64,000 nt of DNA from Adenophora triphylla var. japonica (Eukaryota; Streptophyta; Magnoliopsida; Asterales; Campanulaceae): positions 26,244 to 90,243 of the forward strand of contig JAFEMH010007428.1 of assembly GCA_022495995.1 (NCBI GenBank). The letters run 5' to 3'. A program made the translations under genes and the position numbers. Of this stretch, positions 63,933 through 64,000 are shown piece by piece (positions within the stretch are counted from its first letter, which is position 1; the number at the start of each line of letters is the position of its first letter). The notes beneath the pieces are model-generated. The model was not told the DNA's origin and ran no database searches. It was given only the letters and a program-made list of their open reading frames with translations.

Positions 63933-64000
63933 GGTTGTTCAACTGCAGTCACGGACAGTATTACAATGCTCCCGGGCGCGCACGGAATCATCCCAAACTC
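63933..64000 (+). mobile_element. Ogre-type leader, continuation
   Basis: Resumes the sequence cut at 53835 and runs off the window. No feature visible. Confidence 0.55.

Overview
The window is a block of plant nuclear DNA made almost entirely of transposable elements. I found no host gene, rRNA or convincing tRNA gene. The evidence is several lineages of Ty1/Copia and Ty3/Gypsy LTR retrotransposons (Sirevirus-like Copia with extra ORFs, a Tat-type Gypsy with two RNase H domains, an Athila-type Gypsy, Ogre/Tat-type LTRs starting TGTAAGTAC), a CACTA DNA transposon and a Stowaway-like MITE. This fits a large-genome angiosperm, probably a eudicot; the species cannot be told from the sequence.

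Left part (1-6346): the 3' end of a Copia element (RNase H tail, polypurine tract, LTR to about 1796) sits in a minus-strand Tat/Ogre-type LTR fragment (1797-2113). Upstream of that LTR on its own strand are two tandem-repeat arrays (32-bp and 31-bp units). After about 2 kb of AT-rich DNA, a third element ends at 5778 and its 3' LTR starts at 5779.

Centre (6347-31995): that 3' LTR is split by a composite element with three 878-bp LTRs and two nearly identical 4.1-kb internal regions (LTR-int-LTR-int-LTR), flanked by the target-site duplication CTTAT. Each internal region keeps only an open gag and a decayed RT remnant. The right-hand internal copy is itself split by a 14.7-kb minus-strand Sirevirus-like Copia element (15576-30302, duplication AATAC). 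That element has LTRs, PBS, PPT, gag with two zinc knuckles, PR, INT, RT, RNase H and a large extra ORF (213 + 1172 aa) between pol and its 3' LTR. The split outer LTR resumes at 31996 and ends near 32943.

Right part (32944-64000): a Stowaway-like MITE (33232-33554); a decayed minus-strand Tat-type Gypsy (about 34200-40753); a non-autonomous CACTA element (40754-44666, duplication TCT) carrying intron-bearing gene fragments; a mosaic of Athila-type LTR and 3'-region duplicates containing an Ogre-type solo LTR (44798-46429, duplication CCCAC); an Athila-type region ending in a truncated integrase (50860-51382); an Ogre-type 5' LTR with PBS (51383-53175); and, inserted in its leader, a complete plus-strand Sirevirus-like Copia (53836-63927, duplication GGGGT).

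The most notable signals are these. (1) The three-LTR composite has intact outer duplications. (2) LTR pairs differ mainly at CTG/CAG trinucleotides that read as CG in one copy, which looks like a methylation-linked sequencing artefact and may explain part of the frameshifts. (3) Nearly every LTR family has its own CG-centred short motif; in the two Sirevirus-like elements the motif is also scattered through the coding regions. (4) Both Sirevirus-like elements share an unusual gag: knuckle, coiled coil, second knuckle.
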